Source: JBGTSJ01 sp041940305 (GTDB lineage Bacteria; Planctomycetota; Planctomycetia; Planctomycetales; Planctomycetaceae). From it: a stretch of 36,243 bases of DNA. The position numbers and the translations under genes were made by a program. The stretch spans positions 1 to 36,243 of the forward strand of contig JBGTSJ010000039.1 in the NCBI GenBank assembly GCA_041940305.1. The letters are read 5' to 3'. The notes below the pieces were generated by a model that searched no databases, had not been told where the DNA came from, and worked only from the letters and a program-made list of their open reading frames with translations. Each line of letters opens with the position of its first letter. Positions within the stretch are counted from its first letter, which is position 1. Positions 32,685 through 36,243 of this stretch are shown in pieces.

Positions 32685-33494
32685 ATGCGCGTTCTCATCA
32701 TGAGCGACATGGAAGGCGTCAGCGGCATTGTGACCTGGAAGCAGGTGACCGGCGGATCGCCGATGTTCGACGAAGGGCGTCGGCTGTACACGGAGGAGAT
32801 CAACGCAGCCATCCGGGGGGCGTTCTCAGGCGGAGCACGGCAGGTCGTGGTCGTCGACTGCCATGGCGCCGGCGATGACTGGACGTTCAACTCGCTGCTT
32901 CCCGAAGGGCTCGACGAGCGCTGCGAATGGGTGGCCCACCACCCGTGGGGGGCTTACACCGAGTTTCTTGAGGAGGGCTGCGATGCCTGCCTGCTGATCG
33001 GGATGCACGCCCGCGCCGGCACGCCCGATGGCGTGCTTTGCCACACGATCTCGACCACTCGCTGGCGAAGCGTGTGGTTCAACGACGCAGTCGTGGGAGA
33101 AGTCGGTATCAACGCGGCGCTCTGCGGGCATTACGGCGTTCCCGTCAGCCTGGTCACCGGCGACGAAGCGACCTGCCGCGAAGCCGCCGAACTGCTCGGA
33201 GAGGGACTGATCACCACCGCCGTCAAGCGGGGTCTCTCTCGCTACAGCGCGCGGCAGATTCCTCCGGTTCGCGCGCGGCGAATGATCGAAGCCGCGGCGC
33301 GTGAAGCCGTCTCCAAGATCAATTGCCGGCCATTTGTCCCCGGGCGTCCCACGCAGATCACGGTTGAGCTGGATACTGTCGACAAAGCGGACGCATTTCG
33401 CGGTCGACGCGGCATCGAGCTGGAAGGTCCGTTGAAAGTCACCAGCCGCGCCCCTGACTGGAAGCAGGCCTGGGACCAGATCTGGCTTGGCTGA
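32685..33494 (+). CDS. dppA: DppA-like D-aminopeptidase (peptidase family M55)
   Basis: The ATG at 32685 (MRVLIMSDMEGVSG) has AGAGGA 5-6 bp upstream. The 269-residue product matches family M55 in length and in all metal/catalytic positions: Asp8 and Glu10 (SDMEG), His60 (VVDCHGAG), His108 (IGMHARAG), the nucleophile His120 (LCHTIS) and Glu139 (VGEVGINA). B. subtilis DppA, a decameric zinc D-aminopeptidase, uses the same order (D8, E10, H60, H104, H115, E133). Family members remove N-terminal D-amino acids or process peptidoglycan-type peptides in the cytoplasm. The gene is not inside a dpp transporter operon here, so the symbol refers to the family. It appears monocistronic. Confidence 0.88.
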   Translation: MRVLIMSDMEGVSGIVTWKQVTGGSPMFDEGRRLYTEEINAAIRGAFSGGARQVVVVDCHGAGDDWTFNSLLPEGLDERCEWVAHHPWGAYTEFLEEGCDACLLIGMHARAGTPDGVLCHTISTTRWRSVWFNDAVVGEVGINAALCGHYGVPVSLVTGDEATCREAAELLGEGLITTAVKRGLSRYSARQIPPVRARRMIEAAAREAVSKINCRPFVPGRPTQITVELDTVDKADAFRGRRGIELEGPLKVTSRAPDWKQAWDQIWLG

Positions 33495-33977
33495 ATCGGG
33501 CAGCCTTTTGAGCCGGTGCGGCGTCCGGTCAACACGGTGGGGGATCGTCAACCGTCCGCGGAAGGCCCCCCACTGTGCCGGCTTGACTGATAGAAACATA
33601 ACGGCCAACTCGGCATCGCTCTTTATGCGGAGCAGGGTCTTGAACTTCACTGGGGCCTCCAAGTTGCCGGCTTCCCCGCCTGACAACGCCCTCGATCAGT
33701 GCGCGGCGCAATCAGCGCCAGGAGCGAGGCGCCGCTGGCGTTGTTCATCGGCATCCGGTCGGCGCGAAGCCGCATACCTCGCCATTCCCTCTCCTCCGCT
33801 TCGTTGCACGTCGGAACTGGCCGCTCCTGCCGCGGCGCAAATCGACACCTAGACGTGTCGACAGATATTGGTAGGCTGCTGGCCAGCGCCATTCATTGTT
33901 CTCCGTGCGAGTGTCGGTTTCCGCACGGTGAGACCACCCGCAGCTGATCGAGTCTCTGCGAGGATCTTTCTCCGAAA
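33495..33977. other. Gene-free stretch with a possible structured element
   Basis: I see no gene. Nested inverted repeats at 33511-33583 could form a branched hairpin soon after the dppA stop (listed separately). The remainder holds no recognised feature; GAGGA at about 33959 lies before the next start codon. Confidence 0.5.
33511..33583. terminator. Nested inverted repeat after dppA, possible structured terminator
   Basis: AGCCGG (33511-33516) pairs with CCGGCT (33578-33583), and inside it CACGGTGGGGG (33533-33543) pairs with CCCCCACTGTG (33567-33577) with one mismatch. No T run follows, so termination is only possible; it could be an intergenic repeat. Confidence 0.35.
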
Positions 33978-34367
33978 ATGCCGCAGGAGCCGGTGCCGGG
34001 CGATGTCCGGCGCTTCATTCTGACCAGCATTGTCTCTGTGCCTTATCTGGAGGCGATGCTCCTCCTGCGCAACGAGCCGGACCAGCCGTGGGACGTGTCG
34101 CGCGTGGCCAAGCGGCTGTATATGGATGAGAAGCGGGCCGCCGAGCTGCTATCGCTGCTGCGACAGGGGGGCGTGCTGCAGGTCGTGGAAGAGCAACTTC
34201 CTTCCTACTGCTACTCGCCGGCGACCGACGAGTTGCGAGAGATGATTGACCGGCTGGCGGAGGTGTATGCCACCAATCTGGTCGAAGTGACACATCTGAT
34301 TCATTCGTCGATGGACAAAAAGGCCCAGCAGTTCGCCGATGCCTTTCGACTGCGGAAGGATCCCTGA
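33978..34367 (+). CDS. Winged-helix transcriptional regulator-like protein
   Basis: A 129-residue cytoplasmic protein. Residues ~20-75 form a winged-helix fold: helix YLEAMLLLRNEP, helix-turn-helix DVSRVAKRLYMDEKRAAELL, then LLRQGGVLQVVEEQLPSYCY as wing, and a C-terminal helical part ending LIHSSMDKKAQQFADAFRLR. It could bind DNA or act as an adaptor. The start ATG 33978 has GAGGA ~14 bp upstream, a loose site. Two small membrane protein genes follow 2 and 6 bp after each stop, so the three are one transcription unit. It may regulate them or sense membrane state with them. Confidence 0.7.
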   Translation: MPQEPVPGDVRRFILTSIVSVPYLEAMLLLRNEPDQPWDVSRVAKRLYMDEKRAAELLSLLRQGGVLQVVEEQLPSYCYSPATDELREMIDRLAEVYATNLVEVTHLIHSSMDKKAQQFADAFRLRKDP

Positions 34368-34369
34368 CC

Positions 34370-34630
34370 ATGGCGCAGCTCATCTACGCGTTGTGCACCT
34401 TGACTTCGCTGACCTGCGCAGGGCTGCTGCTGCGCGGCTACTTCCGGAATCGGCACCGCGTGCTGTTCTGGAGCGGTCTGTGCTTCGTGGGCCTGTCGGT
34501 CAACAACATCCTCCTGGTGGTGGACCGCGTCGCTTTCCCGGCGACGATGGACCTCTCCTCCTGGCGGCTGGCCGCGGCCCTGTTCGCGCCGCTCGTGTTG
34601 CTGTTCGGATTGATCTGGGAGCGCGAGTAA
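34370..34630 (+). CDS. Small membrane protein, DUF5985-like
   Basis: The start lies 2 bp after the preceding stop, with GGAAGGA about 9 bp before the ATG. The 86-residue product has three hydrophobic segments (LIYALCTLTSLTCAGLLLRG, VLFWSGLCFVGLSVNNILLV, LAAALFAPLVLLFGLIWERE) and short loops with Arg/His. This pattern matches DUF5985, a small membrane protein family often found as adjacent pairs; the assignment is from memory. The function is unknown. It is co-transcribed with its neighbours. Confidence 0.75.
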   Translation: MAQLIYALCTLTSLTCAGLLLRGYFRNRHRVLFWSGLCFVGLSVNNILLVVDRVAFPATMDLSSWRLAAALFAPLVLLFGLIWERE

Positions 34631-34636
34631 GCCGCC

Positions 34637-34915
34637 ATGCAAGAGCTCGTCCAAAACATGCTGACGGGGGCCGTGGCCCTCGCCTCGCTGCTCGTCGGAT
34701 TGTTCTTCCTCCGCTTCTGGCGGAACACGCACGACCGCTTCTTCCTGTATTTCTCGCTGTCGTTCTTCATCCAGGGATTCAACCGCATCCACATCGGCCT
34801 GCAGGGGACTGAGCGGGAGGACGAGGCGATCGTGTATCTGATCCGGTTGGTCGCGTACGCGCTGATCCTGATGGCGATCTGGGAGAAAAACCGGCCCCGA
34901 CGGGAGTTGCGATGA
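34637..34915 (+). CDS. Small membrane protein, DUF5985-like (second of pair)
   Basis: A 92-residue protein beginning MQELVQNMLTGAVALASLLV. It is related in layout to the preceding gene: three hydrophobic helices with a basic loop (FLRFWRNTHDRFF) and a C-terminal Arg-rich tail (NRPRRELR). The start lies 6 bp after the preceding stop; the pair is probably translated together and may form a heteromer. The function is unknown. Confidence 0.75.
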   Translation: MQELVQNMLTGAVALASLLVGLFFLRFWRNTHDRFFLYFSLSFFIQGFNRIHIGLQGTEREDEAIVYLIRLVAYALILMAIWEKNRPRRELR

Positions 34916-35264
34916 GCCCGTCCGGAGCTCCCACTCAGCGATGGCCCGAATGCCTGGATCGGGGGAAACCTGATATTCAGGGTCAAAGATTGCCGGCGCT
35001 ATTCTGCCGGGTAGACTCAGGAAGCGTTTGATCTCCCCCATCCCGCAGCAGGAGTTGAGCCGTCCCAGGCAGGACCCGCCAGTTGCAGGGGGCTCTCGAA
35101 TCTCATCACGGGCGGCTGACGTAGCGTCTCCGCGCGATCGGGAGTGGACCTTCTTAAGAACGCATCCGGCCGCTCTACCTGGCGTCTGTCTGCCCGGCCG
35201 TATTGCTGGATTGCCTGTCCGATGATGTCGAGGCAGGTTCTCCGTCCACAGGGATTCGTGTTGC
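34916..35264. other. Gene-free stretch before the HAMP protein
   Basis: No gene or clear repeat is seen. This 349-bp stretch probably holds the promoter and leader of the HAMP protein; AGGGA lies 14 bp before its start codon. Confidence 0.4.
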
Positions 35265-36215
35265 ATGCCCACCACTCCATCTGCTGGTCGTAAGTCGACG
35301 AAGCCTCAGTCCTCGAAGTCTCCGGCTTCGGAGCGTCGCACTCGGAAGCGGGTGATTGGAGGAGATGAGCCGCAGGGGCCGGCAGGGCATGCGTCCGGCG
35401 TCGGGACTCAGCGGAACGGCGCGACGCATCAGGCCGTTCGGGGTGGGGCGGACGATGTGCTCGACGAGAAGCTGCTGCTGGTGGCCCTCACCAGTCTGCA
35501 GCGCGGCGACCTGAGCGTGCGACTGCCGGTGCACTGGACGGGAGTGTCGGGCAAGATTGCCGATGCCTACAACGGCCTGGCGGAGATGATCGCCAAGCAT
35601 ACCGACGAGATCGACCGCATCAGCCGCGTGGTGGGAAAGAACGGGCGATTGAACCAGCGGATGCCGCTGGCGGGGCAGTCGGGATTCTGGGCGCGGCGGA
35701 CCGAGTCGATCAATACGCTGATCGACGACCTGGCGCATCCGATCACGGAGACGGCGCGGGTGATCGGCGCGGTCGCCAAGGGAGACCTGTCGCAGTCGAT
35801 CCCGCTGGCGGACGCCGAGCGTCCCCTCGAAGGGGAGTTCCTGCGCGCGGCGAAGACCGTGAATACGATGGTCGGGCAGCTGAGCTCGTTCGCCTCGGAA
35901 GTGACGCGGCTGACGCGTCAGGTGAGCACGGAGGGAAAGCTGGGGGGGCAGGCGCAGGTAAAAGGACTTGCCGGCACGTGGCGCGACCTGACTGACAACG
36001 TCAACCTGATGGCGAGCAACCTGACCAATCAGGTGCGCAACATCGCGGCCGTCACGACTGCGGTCGCCAACGGAGACCTGACGAAGAAGATCACGGTCGA
36101 CGTGCGCGGCGAGTTTCTGGAACTGAAGGACACCATCAACACGATGGTGGACCAGCTGCGGTCGTTCCTGCGGAGTTGCTCGGGTACCTTGCTCACGACG
36201 TCGTCGAGCGATTGA
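35265..36215 (+). CDS. Soluble tandem-HAMP sensor protein, frame broken near right edge
   Basis: No signal peptide or membrane segment is present. After a basic, Ser/Pro-rich start (about 1-60) come repeated HAMP-type units: LLLVALTSLQRGDLSVRLPV, ETARVIGAVAKGDLSQSIPL and NIAAVTTAVANGDLTKKITV. Each ends in NxxxxxL/MVGQLSSF- or DQLRSF-type helices (VKGLAGTWRDLTDNVNLMAS). This is the N-terminal region of cytoplasmic multi-HAMP hybrid histidine kinases, typically >1,500 residues with HisKA, HATPase and receiver domains. After DQLRSF (about 36167) the expected continuation (ASEVTRV...) is lost and the frame ends at 36215. The remaining ~75 bp are open in another frame with no resemblance to the family. 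The gene is truncated here by a frameshift or a chimeric join. Confidence 0.8.
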   Translation: MPTTPSAGRKSTKPQSSKSPASERRTRKRVIGGDEPQGPAGHASGVGTQRNGATHQAVRGGADDVLDEKLLLVALTSLQRGDLSVRLPVHWTGVSGKIADAYNGLAEMIAKHTDEIDRISRVVGKNGRLNQRMPLAGQSGFWARRTESINTLIDDLAHPITETARVIGAVAKGDLSQSIPLADAERPLEGEFLRAAKTVNTMVGQLSSFASEVTRLTRQVSTEGKLGGQAQVKGLAGTWRDLTDNVNLMASNLTNQVRNIAAVTTAVANGDLTKKITVDVRGEFLELKDTINTMVDQLRSFLRSCSGTLLTTSSSD

Positions 36216-36243
36216 ACTCCTCGATCCAGACGATCCGCAACGC

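Overview
The window looks like part of a planctomycete genome (phylum Planctomycetota) of fairly high GC, probably one metagenomic or draft contig. The best evidence is a PSCyt1/PSCyt2/PSD1 protein (19890-23027) followed directly by a DUF1501 protein (23033-24451). Supporting evidence is a PVC-type cytochrome/β-propeller protein fused to ThuA (28298-32452), a secreted protein of a type I associate with planctomycetes (8508-9440), an HpnH radical SAM enzyme, and several non-coding repeat families. No rRNA, tRNA, CRISPR array or intact transposase was seen.

Layout. 1-800: an open frame in which the N-terminal part of Lon runs into the C-terminal part of GroEL, probably an assembly or recombination chimera, with a strong terminator after it. 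900-4400: accessory genes of lower apparent GC (unknown protein, GT9-like protein, unknown 158-residue protein) with two direct copies of an inverted-repeat element bracketing one gene, then a 63-residue zinc-ribbon membrane protein. 4400-5380: repeat-rich non-coding DNA. 5381-6208: secreted protein with a duplicated motif. 6320-7704: an ATP-grasp ligase of the MvdC/MvdD type, divergent from a small Tat-signal protein with two TTxxxxEE motifs; this is the most interesting locus and reads as a graspetide (ω-ester peptide) system. 8508-11771: secreted unknown protein, Tat-exported Gfo/Idh/MocA oxidoreductase, lipoprotein α/β hydrolase. 11929-14467: three co-oriented genes including a transglutaminase-like protein. 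15195-19744: two-TM protein, HpnH carrying a repeat-derived insert, and two fatty acid desaturases. 19890-24451: PSCyt/PSD1 plus DUF1501 operon. 24537-26681: four small minus-strand genes including a SMI1/KNR4 protein. 26851-32452: Kelch-like protein divergent from the cytochrome-ThuA giant. 32685-33494: DppA-like M55 peptidase. 33978-34915: winged-helix protein plus two small membrane proteins, tightly spaced. 35265-36215: soluble tandem-HAMP signalling protein whose reading frame breaks near the right edge.

How the genes relate. HpnH and the two desaturases would all act on membrane lipids. The PSD1/DUF1501 pair and the cytochrome-ThuA protein are typical planctomycete exported proteins, probably linked to degradation of complex substrates. 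The ATP-grasp/precursor pair is self-contained: the enzyme would close Thr-to-Glu rings in the cytoplasm, and the substrate carries its own Tat-like export signal. Both ends of the window look like chimeric junctions, so the first ~240 bp and last ~75 bp should not be taken as native neighbours.
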